Source of the DNA: an uncultured Bulleidia sp. | GTDB lineage: Bacteria; Bacillota_I; Bacilli_A; Erysipelotrichales; Erysipelotrichaceae | Reading direction: 5' to 3' | Length of the DNA stretch: 20,571 nucleotides | Assembly: GCA_947087645.1 (NCBI GenBank) | Contig: CAMUDN010000012.1 | Coordinates: 1 to 20,571 of the forward strand | Part shown: positions 7,887-15,042 of the stretch, one piece after another | How positions within the stretch are numbered: the first letter of the stretch is position 1 | How the letters are laid out: each line of letters opens with the position of its first letter | Program-made: the position numbers and the translations under genes | The notes under the pieces: generated by a model | Database searches by the model: none | What the model saw: only the letters and a program-made list of their open reading frames with translations | Told to the model about the DNA's origin: nothing

Positions 7887-8647
7887 TTATTACCTCCTAA
7901 AAATGACTGTATAACATTATTAAAACGTTTAGCTTCATGCCAATAAGCAAAATGATCTTGCTTAGCAAAAACTATCAACGTTGCATGTGGTATTAATTTA
8001 GCCATTTTTTCACCCATCCATAATGGTACAGCCTGATCTAATTCACCCCAAACCAATAAAGTATCACAAACTATGTGTGGTAATAGGGGTAATAAATCTT
8101 CATTCACAACTTTCACTAAAGTTGGTTTCATAATTCCCTTAGCAGCTTTATAATCTGCTGAACCACGACTATTTTGATAACGTTCTAATTTAGCTAATTG
8201 TCCTGACTTTTGTAAGTAAAATTTTCCTAATTTATAAAAATAAGTTCTTATCTTTGCTTTTAAATTAACTTTTGCTCGAATGCCAGCTGCTCCAGTTAAG
8301 ATTAGTTTATCAACTAGTTCAGGACTATCACTAGCTAATTTAATAGCTACCCGACCACCAAATGAATGAGCAACAATAATTACTTTTTGCATATTTAAAA
8401 GTTGTAAAAATTTTTTTAAAAATTTTTCATAATCACTGACCGACCATGCTTCTTTAGGTGGATCACTTTTTCCAAAGCCGGGAAAATCAATATTAATAAC
8501 CCGAAATGCTGATGAAAATGTTTCTTGTATTTCCCTCATCATCACGGTATTTTGACCCCAACCATGTAGTAAAAGCATATTTGGACCTTCACCTTCATCT
8601 ATATAATGAATATTCATTTCATTTATCGTTAAATACTTTTCGCCCAT
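7883..8647 (-). CDS. Alpha/beta-fold hydrolase
   Basis: A 254-aa cytoplasmic hydrolase with no signal peptide. The oxyanion motif HGWG is at 28-31, the nucleophile elbow AHSFGG has Ser95, and the likely acid and base are Asp204 (GELDQ) and His232 (KQDHFAY). A short lid lies around residues 125-190. The fold and triad are clear. The substrate is not: family members include esterases, peptidases and C-C hydrolases. Tight coupling to the Mur ligase (ATGA overlap at its 3' end) and to the kinase gene (1 bp upstream) points to a cell-wall or lipid-related ester or amide, which is inference only. Confidence 0.88.
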   Translation of the reverse strand: MGEKYLTINEMNIHYIDEGEGPNMLLLHGWGQNTVMMREIQETFSSAFRVINIDFPGFGKSDPPKEAWSVSDYEKFLKKFLQLLNMQKVIIVAHSFGGRVAIKLASDSPELVDKLILTGAAGIRAKVNLKAKIRTYFYKLGKFYLQKSGQLAKLERYQNSRGSADYKAAKGIMKPTLVKVVNEDLLPLLPHIVCDTLLVWGELDQAVPLWMGEKMAKLIPHATLIVFAKQDHFAYWHEAKRFNNVIQSFLGGNK

Positions 8648-8648
8648 C

Positions 8649-9896
8649 TCAATACTTTTCCCTACCTTTCCATTGAATCTGAAAACCTACTCCTTGTGAA
8701 AGATTATAAGCACGTACATTATAACCATAACTTTGACTGACTTTTTGTACAATCGCTAAACCTAATCCAAATTGTCCATTCTTTCCTTTAACATATGGTT
8801 CAAATAAATGTTTTAATTCTTCTTCCGGAATACATGGACCATCATTTTCGATCTTTAAACTCTGTTTTTGTAAATAAATATTAATTTCCTTTTTAGCATA
8901 ACGTAAAGCATTATCAAGTAAATTAGCAATAACATTACGCCAAGGTTCTTCATCTCCGACAAAAAAAGCTTCTTCTAATTTTAAGTTAAACTGCACATCA
9001 TTGCGAATAGCTTTTACAGAAATAATAACACTGCTAATCAATTTATGCATATCTGTAACTTGATCATAAGTTTTTTCTGCTAAATAGCCATAGCGATTTA
9101 AAAGCAATAAACTTTTAACTTTCTTTTCCAAGCGATTAGCATGATCTTGAATTACTTTCACTGATTCCTCTAGTGTACCATATGGATATACACCATCTTG
9201 AATAGCTTCGGCATAAGACTTAATTGTCGCAATCGGTGTTTTTAAATCATGCGAAATATTTTGAACCATTTCTTCTTTTTCTTTTGATTGTAATGATAAA
9301 GATTTTTCCATTTCAATTAAAGCTTCCGAAACAGCACCAATTTCATCAAAATGTGTTGTTTTTAAAACGGATGGTTGATTCAATTTTACTTTTCGCATAT
9401 GATAGCGAATCCTATTTAAACGAAGAATTAAAGTTGAAAGCCAAATTAACATACCCATCATAAAAAGTCCAAGAATAAGCATATTCAGTAAATTAAATGT
9501 TTCACCTATACCTTTTTCAAGCGTTGGAACAACTTTACGATCTAAAAAAAGACGATAAACTTGACCTTCAATAACTACTTCTTTTTGGTAATAACCTTCT
9601 TGATTGGCTAAATTGATTTCTTGTTTCGAATAGGGTAACCAAATAGATCCTATTTTTTTATATGCAAAACTTCCTTTTGGTAAATAAAGTAATTGTTGAT
9701 TATCTTTTATACTATCCTTAACTGCCCATTCCATATTATTAAAAATTTTATTTAAGTTTGCTTTAGCACTTAGACGAATATTCGGTAAAATGACTGTTAA
9801 AATACCTAATACTAAAATTAAGCTTAAACCAAATAATAAAGAAATAAATTGTTGCGTCAAAGAAAAATGTCTTGCCCAAATACGTAATCTTTTCAT
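8649..9896 (-). CDS. Sensor histidine kinase
   Basis: A 415-aa membrane kinase partnered with the response regulator just upstream. Two helices (about residues 17-38 and 135-158) flank an extracytoplasmic loop of roughly 95 residues that is the likely sensor. A short HAMP-like linker follows, then the H-box ISHDLKTPIA with phospho-acceptor His216. The N-box NVIANLLDNALRYAKK and G-box FGLGLAIVQK complete the ATPase domain. I start at ATG 9896, which overlaps the regulator's TGA as ATGA, the usual translational coupling. An in-frame ATG at 9947 would add 17 residues but has no ribosome binding site and would overlap the regulator by 55 bp. The signal is unknown; linkage to wall-synthesis genes suggests envelope stress. 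Confidence 0.93.
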   Translation of the reverse strand: MKRLRIWARHFSLTQQFISLLFGLSLILVLGILTVILPNIRLSAKANLNKIFNNMEWAVKDSIKDNQQLLYLPKGSFAYKKIGSIWLPYSKQEINLANQEGYYQKEVVIEGQVYRLFLDRKVVPTLEKGIGETFNLLNMLILGLFMMGMLIWLSTLILRLNRIRYHMRKVKLNQPSVLKTTHFDEIGAVSEALIEMEKSLSLQSKEKEEMVQNISHDLKTPIATIKSYAEAIQDGVYPYGTLEESVKVIQDHANRLEKKVKSLLLLNRYGYLAEKTYDQVTDMHKLISSVIISVKAIRNDVQFNLKLEEAFFVGDEEPWRNVIANLLDNALRYAKKEINIYLQKQSLKIENDGPCIPEEELKHLFEPYVKGKNGQFGLGLAIVQKVSQSYGYNVRAYNLSQGVGFQIQWKGREKY

Positions 9897-10549
9897 CCTA
9901 GTCGATACCCATAGCCATAAATTGTATGAATGCTTAAATGCGGACATTTTTTCCGCAAACGACGAAGTGTATCGTCAACTACTCGATCCGATCCAAAATA
10001 ATTATCTTGCCATACTTTCGTCAAAATTTGTTCTCGTGAAAAAGCAATTGATCTATGTTCTACAAATAACATCAACAATTCAAATTCTTTAGTTGTTAAT
10101 TCAATTTCTTTAGCACCATCAAAAACTGTTCTCTTTTCTTGATCAATTTGATAACCATCAACTTTAATATACTTACTTTCTGGATATGAACGTTTAATAA
10201 CATTCAACACTCTTAGCACCATTTCCTTAGGTGAAAAAGGTTTTGTTATATAATCATCACTTCCTTTTTCTAGTCCTAAAATACGATCAAATTCTTGATC
10301 ACGAGCAGACATAAAAATAACTGGTGTCTTATCATCTCGTGATCTAATTTCATCCATTAAATCAAACCCCGATTTACCCTTAAGCATAATATCTAAAAGC
10401 CATAAATGAACAGTATGATTCAATAAATATTGATAAGCTTGATCATAATCGGTAAAAGAAACTACTTGAAAACCTTCTTTTTCAAGATAACGACTAACTA
10501 ATTCATTTAAATCTTTTTCATCTTCAACAACAGCAATAACTTTTTTCAT
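9893..10549 (-). CDS. OmpR/PhoB-family response regulator
   Basis: A 218-aa two-domain transcription factor. The receiver domain has the acidic pocket EDE (9-11), phospho-acceptor Asp53 in LLDIML, the MSAR threonine/serine position and the KPFSPKE lysine. The C-terminal winged helix runs from about residue 125 to the end, with ELTTKEFELLMLF, the recognition helix DRVVDDTLRRLRKK and the wing TIYGYGYRLG. It is paired with the kinase gene through an ATGA overlap. The start has no Shine-Dalgarno, and a TATAAT box ends only 6 nt before the ATG. The mRNA may therefore be leaderless, or else translated from read-through transcript from glmM. Confidence 0.95.
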   Translation of the reverse strand: MKKVIAVVEDEKDLNELVSRYLEKEGFQVVSFTDYDQAYQYLLNHTVHLWLLDIMLKGKSGFDLMDEIRSRDDKTPVIFMSARDQEFDRILGLEKGSDDYITKPFSPKEMVLRVLNVIKRSYPESKYIKVDGYQIDQEKRTVFDGAKEIELTTKEFELLMLFVEHRSIAFSREQILTKVWQDNYFGSDRVVDDTLRRLRKKCPHLSIHTIYGYGYRLG

Positions 10550-10555
10550 ACTTAT

Positions 10556-10561
10556 ATTATA
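10556..10561 (-). promoter_or_regulatory. -10 box immediately before the response-regulator start
   Basis: A perfect TATAAT on the minus strand has its last base 6 nt from the regulator ATG, which would put the transcription start at or next to the start codon. No -35 hexamer is recognisable at 16-18 bp, where the glmM terminator stem lies. It is plausible but weak. Confidence 0.35.
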
Positions 10562-10564
10562 AAC

Positions 10565-10588
10565 AAAAAAAGGATGCTTTACGCATCC
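10565..10588 (-). terminator. Intrinsic terminator of the cdaA-cdaR-glmM operon
   Basis: GGATGC and GCATCC arms (10572-10577, 10583-10588) with a 5-nt loop are followed on the minus strand by seven T (10565-10571). The TAA of glmM lies partly in the loop, so the hairpin begins inside the coding sequence. It divides the c-di-AMP module from the two-component genes, although a 6-bp stem may leak. Confidence 0.75.
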
Positions 10589-11904
10589 AATGCGGAAATT
10601 ATTGTATTAACTTCATATTCACATATTTCTAAACTTTCTGCCTCAACCATAACCCTTAATAATGGTTCTGTTCCAGAAGGGCGAACTAAAACACGACCAT
10701 TACCTTGTAATCTATTTTCACTATCTTTGATAGCTTGCTTTAAAGAAGGACTGTTAAGAACACTTGCTTTATCATTAACTTCTACATTTTTTAACATCTG
10801 TGGATAAATAACTAAACCATCTTCTAATTCTATAAGTGTCTTATTCGTTTCTTGCATAACATATAAAATAGCTAAAGCAGTCAACAAACCATCACCAGTT
10901 GTCGCATGTTGTTTAAAAATAATATGACCCGACTGCTCACCACCTAAGACATAATTATTCTTAAGCATTTCATCATAAACATATTTATCACCTACTTGGG
11001 TTTTTATAACTTGAATATTTTCTTTTTCCAACGCTTTGAAAAGTCCTAAATTAGCCATCACTGTTGTTACAACGGTATTATTTTCTAACTGTTTGTGATC
11101 ACGTAAAAATTTAGCAAAGATATATAAAACAAAATCACCATTAACTAAATGACCATTAGCATCAACTAAAATCTGCCGATCAGCATCACCATCAAAAGTT
11201 AGACCAATATCATATTGACTTTGTTTCATTAAACTTTGCATTTCTTCTGGATGAGTTGAACCACAATGTTTATTTATATTGATACCATTTGGTCGTTCAT
11301 TTATAGCTGTTACTTTTGCTCCTAAGCTTTCTAAAACCTCTTTAGCTGTATAACAAGATGAACCATTAGCGGTATCAATCGCAATATTAAAACCATTTAA
11401 ATTTAAAGGGAAAATACTAGATACCCATTTTTTATAATGTTCTAATCCTGCATGATAATCATAAACACGACCAATCTTTTCATCTGTTACTAATGTAATA
11501 CTTTCATAACCATCTATAAAATTTTCAATTTTTTCTTCTAATGATGAAGATATTTTTACTCCGTCTGATGAAAAAATCTTAATTCCATTATCATAAAATG
11601 GATTATGTGAAGCGGAAATCATTGCCCCACAAGCAAAATCTTCATTATGTGCTATATAACAAGTAGCTGGTGTAGGACAATAGCCTAATAAATATACATC
11701 ACAACCTTGAGCTGTAATACCAGCTGCTAAAGCACTTTCCAACATATCACTTGATAATCTTGTATCTTTACCAATTACAATTTTATTTTTACCATTTTGA
11801 CTAAAATAATAGCCTAAATAGCGACCTACTTTAAAAGCTCTTTCAACGGTTAAACCAATATTAGCTTTTCCTCTAATTCCATCTGTTCCAAAATATTTAG
11901 TCAT
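10579..11904 (-). CDS. glmM: Phosphoglucosamine mutase
   Basis: Interconverts glucosamine-6-phosphate and glucosamine-1-phosphate, feeding UDP-GlcNAc and so peptidoglycan. The 441-aa length is normal. It has the opening KYFGTDGIRGKAN, the phosphoserine loop MISASHNPFYDNG (Ser99), the Mg2+-binding DGDADR (Asp238/240/242), the sugar loop GGEQSGH and the phosphate-binding RPSGTEPLLRVMVE near the C terminus. The ATG has AGGAG upstream and overlaps the end of cdaR by 8 bp. This gene order is conserved in Firmicutes. In Bacillus and Lactococcus, GlmM binds CdaA and lowers its activity, so the operon links wall precursor flux to c-di-AMP levels. Confidence 0.97.
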   Translation of the reverse strand: MTKYFGTDGIRGKANIGLTVERAFKVGRYLGYYFSQNGKNKIVIGKDTRLSSDMLESALAAGITAQGCDVYLLGYCPTPATCYIAHNEDFACGAMISASHNPFYDNGIKIFSSDGVKISSSLEEKIENFIDGYESITLVTDEKIGRVYDYHAGLEHYKKWVSSIFPLNLNGFNIAIDTANGSSCYTAKEVLESLGAKVTAINERPNGININKHCGSTHPEEMQSLMKQSQYDIGLTFDGDADRQILVDANGHLVNGDFVLYIFAKFLRDHKQLENNTVVTTVMANLGLFKALEKENIQVIKTQVGDKYVYDEMLKNNYVLGGEQSGHIIFKQHATTGDGLLTALAILYVMQETNKTLIELEDGLVIYPQMLKNVEVNDKASVLNSPSLKQAIKDSENRLQGNGRVLVRPSGTEPLLRVMVEAESLEICEYEVNTIISALDA

Positions 11905-13285
11905 TGTTTTCTCCTATCTTATTACTACTATTCTCACCTAATACATTAAGACTATATTTCTTTTCAACTAATTGATATGACACTAATGTATTAATATTTT
12001 TATCAATATTTAAATCAAAATCTTGTAAACCTGGTTTAGCATTTTCCATATCAATATAAACATAAATATCTTCTGCTTTAATAGCATCAACATTTGCTTG
12101 TGTTCCTTTTAAAATAACAGATGTTGTCATTTTATTATTTGGTTGAATTACTTTATAATTACGTACATTATTACGATAATTAATCGTAACATTACCCAAG
12201 GTTTTAGTAACTAAATTCCCTAATTTAACATTCATGGAAACTTGTTTCAATGACGCTGAGCTAATACCTTTAGGTAGTGATAAAGGTCGCAATATTGTTG
12301 CATCTTGTGATAATGTTTCGCCATTTAAAGTAACAACTACTTGATTAACATCATTTAAAACTTTCTCATTACCATAAATTGTGACTGTTTGTTGATCTAT
12401 CTGAACCATTTCAACAGCTTTATTATTAGGTAAATCACCACTTACACGAACGACTATCGGTACTGTTTTATGATTACTTGTAACAGGTACTTTCACACTT
12501 ACTGTCGATGGTACAATATCTGCTTGTACAGGTTTACCAAGGCTATTATACGCTACTAATCGTGCTTCTTGTGTAAATGTTTCTTTTTTATTACTAACAT
12601 CAATTAATGCTTTAACAAAAGCAATTGAATCTAATGTATCTTTGGAAGCTCGAATATTTACTTTCGTATTTTCTAATTGAGGAATACCTAAACTTAATTT
12701 ACTATCCATTTTTGCAATATTGATAAAATCGTAGGAAACATCAAAAGACTGGGTTGTTTTCTTCTTTAGCGTAACCATCACAGTGGTTGGATTTACAACT
12801 GTTTCCAGATTATCACTATAACCTTCCGTCTTCAAATGAACCATATGTTCACCTTCACTTAGATCTGTTAAATCAGCTAGGACATTGCCATTAGCTATAT
12901 TTGCTCCACTTAAATTAGTAGCATCACCACTTAATATAACACTTGCTTTAGCTGGTAAGCCACTAATTTCAAAATTATCAGTATTATACCTAGCTACTAC
13001 TTTAACATCATTAATTGTTCTTGAAGCTTTTAATGTTGAAGCATATAGCTTAGAAATATCTTGAAAATTAACAACACTAAATAAAAGTAAAGCAACAACA
13101 AATGCTACCAATTTAGAATACTTACGATTAAATAAAAATTTATCAAAACTATTTGTAATAATAGCAAATAAATGACCAATTTTCTGTTCAAAAGAAGAAG
13201 ATTGATGAGCAATTTCTTGTTTCTTATCTTTAAATTTAGCTCGCCATGAAGAATGATTTGATGATTTTTTTGATGAATTATTCAT
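11897..13285 (-). CDS. cdaR: YbbR-domain regulator of diadenylate cyclase
   Basis: A 462-aa protein with a charged cytoplasmic N terminus of about 55 residues, one helix at about 58-75 (LVAFVVALLLFSVVNF), and a large outside region made of three or four YbbR repeats. These repeats are about 80-90 residues each, all beta, with recurring patterns such as KVNIRASKDTLDSI, TVTIYGNEKVLNDV and SVILKGTQANVDAI. CdaR contacts the membrane cyclase CdaA and modulates its activity; the sign of the effect differs between species. The ATG has AAGGAG upstream and overlaps cdaA by 8 bp. The N-terminal extension rich in Ser/Lys is longer than in B. subtilis. Confidence 0.93.
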   Translation of the reverse strand: MNNSSKKSSNHSSWRAKFKDKKQEIAHQSSSFEQKIGHLFAIITNSFDKFLFNRKYSKLVAFVVALLLFSVVNFQDISKLYASTLKASRTINDVKVVARYNTDNFEISGLPAKASVILSGDATNLSGANIANGNVLADLTDLSEGEHMVHLKTEGYSDNLETVVNPTTVMVTLKKKTTQSFDVSYDFINIAKMDSKLSLGIPQLENTKVNIRASKDTLDSIAFVKALIDVSNKKETFTQEARLVAYNSLGKPVQADIVPSTVSVKVPVTSNHKTVPIVVRVSGDLPNNKAVEMVQIDQQTVTIYGNEKVLNDVNQVVVTLNGETLSQDATILRPLSLPKGISSASLKQVSMNVKLGNLVTKTLGNVTINYRNNVRNYKVIQPNNKMTTSVILKGTQANVDAIKAEDIYVYIDMENAKPGLQDFDLNIDKNINTLVSYQLVEKKYSLNVLGENSSNKIGENND

Positions 13286-14369
13286 GTTTTTTCTCCTTCA
13301 TTAATAAACTATCTTCTTTTTTAAATGAGGATTTTTTAACTTTTTCTTGTTGCGGATAAGATGCTTTTGGTCTTATCTTTTTATGTGGTAATTTCATTCC
13401 TACTGACTTAGCCACTTTATCAGCATTATATTGAATTTGTTGCATACTTTTATGTTCATCTGACCATATTTTTTGTACACCTTCATGAATTTCCAATGCT
13501 TCAACTGGTTGATCATCTTTATTTTGCTTATTATAAATTAATTTTTCTGATAAAGAAGGTTTAGCTTTCATATGTAAGTCATCTTTCTTTTGAGCAAAAA
13601 TAACTTCCTGCAAAATTTCTTTTAATCGAGTTGGACTAACACTTTCAATACTTCCCTCACGTGTCACTGAAATCGAACCTGTTTCTTCTGATATGACAAT
13701 AGTTACTGCATCACTTACTTCCGAAATGCCCATTGCTGCACGATGCCGTGAGCCATAACGGGATGAAACAATACGATTGGTAGGAGGAAAGTAAGCACTC
13801 GCACATACCACCCGATCACCTTGTATAATCACTGCCCCATCATGTAAAGGGGTACTTGTTACAAAAATAGAAGTTAGTAATTCCGCTGATACTTTTGCAT
13901 CTAGACGAGTACCACTATTAATATAATTCTCTAAATCATATGATTGAGCTAGCGTGATTAAAGCTCCTGTTTGATCATTACTTAAAAGAATACTTGCTGT
14001 TACAATGGCATCAACTAAATCACTTTTATCATCATTTGACATAACTGAAAAACGTGAAAAAAAGGTACTCTTACCTAGTTTTTCCAATAAAGAACGAATT
14101 TCTGGTTGAAAAATAATAATAATGGCTAAAAATCCCCAGTTAATAAACATATCAGTTATAAACTGAATTGTTTTAAGTTGAAAAATTTTAGCTAAAATAT
14201 CAACTAAAATAACAAAGAAGATACCCTTAAAAAGTTGCGTTGTCCGTGTATTGGTACGAATTACTTTTAAAGAATAATAAATAATAAACCAAATAATAAT
14301 AATATCTAAAAGGGAAGCTATTAAGTGCCATACCCCTTCAAATGTACTTCCTAAACCAATTATCTGCAA
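13278..14369 (-). CDS. cdaA: Diadenylate cyclase CdaA (c-di-AMP synthase)
   Basis: Makes c-di-AMP from two ATP at the membrane. Three hydrophobic helices (about 12-36, 44-62 and 76-90) precede the DAC domain at about 95-262, which has the catalytic DGA motif at 177-179 (STPLHDGAVI) and the RHR motif at 208-210 (SRHRAAMG). The start is TTG, supported by AAAGGAGG 7 nt upstream and by the helix beginning soon after. At 363 aa it is about 90 residues longer than B. subtilis CdaA: the extra C-terminal tail (about 265-363) is lysine-rich, probably disordered and of unknown use. First gene of the cdaA-cdaR-glmM operon, with a TATAAT box about 30 bp upstream. Confidence 0.96.
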   Translation of the reverse strand: MQIIGLGSTFEGVWHLIASLLDIIIIWFIIYYSLKVIRTNTRTTQLFKGIFFVILVDILAKIFQLKTIQFITDMFINWGFLAIIIIFQPEIRSLLEKLGKSTFFSRFSVMSNDDKSDLVDAIVTASILLSNDQTGALITLAQSYDLENYINSGTRLDAKVSAELLTSIFVTSTPLHDGAVIIQGDRVVCASAYFPPTNRIVSSRYGSRHRAAMGISEVSDAVTIVISEETGSISVTREGSIESVSPTRLKEILQEVIFAQKKDDLHMKAKPSLSEKLIYNKQNKDDQPVEALEIHEGVQKIWSDEHKSMQQIQYNADKVAKSVGMKLPHKKIRPKASYPQQEKVKKSSFKKEDSLLMKEKKHE

Positions 14370-14398
14370 AGGGATACCTCCTTTTCTTATGCATTAAT

Positions 14399-14404
14399 AT
14401 TATA
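14399..14404 (-). promoter_or_regulatory. -10 box of the cdaA operon
   Basis: A perfect TATAAT on the minus strand, 29 bp before the TTG start of cdaA and directly after the T-run of the upstream terminator. The -35 region falls in the terminator hairpin and does not match TTGACA, so either an activator or read-through may contribute. Confidence 0.5.
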
Positions 14405-14406
14405 AC

Positions 14407-14434
14407 AAAAAAAGAAGTATCCATAACACTTCTT
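14407..14434 (-). terminator. Intrinsic terminator between the small-peptide genes and cdaA
   Basis: AAGAAGT and ACTTCTT arms (14428-14434 and 14412-14418 on the minus strand) with a 9-nt loop are followed by a run of T at 14407-14413. Position and orientation suit the end of the small-peptide transcript and insulation of cdaA. Confidence 0.65.
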
Positions 14435-14444
14435 AAAAAGCACA

Positions 14445-14471
14445 ATAAAAGTGAATAAAATTCACTTTTAT
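14445..14471. terminator. Hairpin just after the 49-aa peptide gene
   Basis: ATAAAAGTGAA (14445-14455) and TTCACTTTTAT (14461-14471) form an 11-bp perfect stem with a 5-nt loop, 12 bp beyond the stop of the 49-aa ORF. A T-rich stretch follows after a few bases on the minus strand. It acts either as an intrinsic terminator in tandem with the one at 14407-14434 or as a 3'-end stabilising hairpin. Confidence 0.5.
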
Positions 14472-14482
14472 ATAATTAAAAA

Positions 14483-14632
14483 TCAATGTCTAAAACTTTG
14501 CCAAGCATATGCTAACCATTGTCCACATCTATTACCACTAATTTTCAATATAATCGCATCCAAGATCACATAAATAATTATTGATAATATAAAGTGCATA
14601 ATTGCTTTTTTATACTTTTTTAAAAAAATCAT
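14483..14632 (-). CDS. Small single-helix membrane peptide, 49 aa (paralogue of its upstream neighbour)
   Basis: ATG at 14632, stop TGA at 14483-14485. The peptide has a basic start (MIFLKKYKKA), one strongly hydrophobic helix of about 20 residues ending IYVILDAIILK, and a polar, aromatic tail (SGNRCGQWLAYAWQSFRH). An AGG about 8 nt before the ATG is a modest ribosome binding site. It lies 30 bp behind the 43-aa ORF, with which it shares KKYK and the Y-x-I-x-DA core of the helix, so the two look like tandem paralogues. I do not recognise the family. Possible roles are a small bacteriocin-like or immunity peptide, a toxin, or a regulatory membrane peptide; none is shown. Confidence 0.6.
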   Translation of the reverse strand: MIFLKKYKKAIMHFILSIIIYVILDAIILKISGNRCGQWLAYAWQSFRH

Positions 14633-14662
14633 AATATTTACCTATTCATATTATTAAAATCA

Positions 14663-14794
14663 TTACCAATTCAAGAAACTAAATAAGTGCTTATGCCCAT
14701 TTAGAATAAAAAGTGCATCGAAAATAGCATAAAATAAAATGGGTAATATATATTCAAAGAAGATAAGTGTAAATAAATTTTTATACTTTTTCAT
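14663..14794 (-). CDS. Small single-helix membrane peptide, 43 aa
   Basis: ATG at 14794, TAA at 14663-14665. The sequence begins MKKYKNLF, continues with one or two hydrophobic stretches through ILPILFYAIFDALFIL (16-31), and ends in the short tail NGHKHLFSFLNW. Its ATG overlaps the TGA of a 12-codon ORF (ATGA), and the only good ribosome binding site belongs to that leader ORF, so translation looks coupled. It shares KKYK and an FYAIFDALF / IYVILDAII helix core with the next ORF. The family is unknown to me. That it is a real gene rests on the paralogy, promoter, ribosome binding site and coupling, not on homology. Confidence 0.6.
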   Translation of the reverse strand: MKKYKNLFTLIFFEYILPILFYAIFDALFILNGHKHLFSFLNW

Positions 14795-14829
14795 AGTTTT
14801 AATAATGAGATTACTATTATATTTCTCAT
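14791..14829 (-). CDS. 12-codon leader ORF coupled to the 43-aa peptide gene
   Basis: It encodes MRNIIVISLLKL. The ATG at 14829 has a near-perfect AAGGAGG 6 nt upstream, the strongest ribosome binding site in this stretch. Its TGA overlaps the ATG of the 43-aa ORF. It may act as a translational leader that loads ribosomes for the next gene. Alternatively it is the remnant 5' end of that gene after a frameshift. Confidence 0.5.
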   Translation of the reverse strand: MRNIIVISLLKL

Positions 14830-14857
14830 TTTATTCCTCCTTAAATAATTTCTTTTT

Positions 14858-14890
14858 TATATGATATCATATATATATTATTTCTTTCAA
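14858..14890 (-). promoter_or_regulatory. Promoter with a palindromic operator for the small-peptide operon
   Basis: On the minus strand TTGAAA (-35, 14885-14890) and TATCAT (-10, 14861-14866) are 18 bp apart. The -10 lies inside the perfect 16-bp palindrome TATATGATATCATATA (14858-14873). The predicted transcript would have about 25 nt before the leader ORF. A dyad on the -10 box suggests repressor control. Confidence 0.5.
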
Positions 14891-14900
14891 TGAAAATAAT

Positions 14901-15042
14901 ATTTCTTAGTGATTCTATTTAAAAACTTATTTCCACGTAGAAATAAGTTTTTTGTTTAACTGTTACCAAAATAATATTATAAATCATCCTCAATAGCTGA
15001 ACTCTTTGCATAGGCTGTTACCCTTGCTTCAAAAAAGTCTGT
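14901..15042. repeat. Direct repeat, copy 1: duplicated nrdB 3' end
   Basis: Identical, apart from one base (G at 14909 versus A at 15794), to 15786-15927, with a fixed offset of 885 bp. It holds the last 21 codons and stop of nrdB (14977-15042, minus strand), the 3' untranslated sequence and the terminator. With no upstream nrdB sequence it cannot encode a working protein and is a pseudogene fragment. Beyond 15042 the sequence changes abruptly to a P-loop gene fragment. Confidence 0.95.
14921..14952. terminator. Duplicated nrdB terminator, copy 1
   Basis: Same 13-bp stem (AAAAACTTATTTC / GAAATAAGTTTTT, loop CACGTA) as at 15806-15837, carried within the 142-bp repeat. Here it would end transcripts of the NUDIX/P-loop cassette before the small-peptide operon. 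Confidence 0.8.

Noticed and set aside
9224..9463. Plus-strand open frame opposite the histidine kinase
   Set aside because: Antisense shadow of a well-supported kinase gene; no start signals.
9790..10092. Plus-strand open frame across the kinase/regulator junction
   Set aside because: Overlaps two clearly real genes on the other strand and shows no domain or ribosome binding site.
10574..10807. Plus-strand open frame opposite the 3' end of glmM
   Set aside because: Antisense to the conserved phosphate-binding region of GlmM; no protein features.
14644..14664. 21-bp match TTCATATTATTAAAATCATT+A shared with nrdB at 16792-16812
   Set aside because: Exact but short and AT-rich, not collinear with the 142-bp nrdB duplication, and in an unrelated context. 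Probably coincidence, though it could be tested in relatives.
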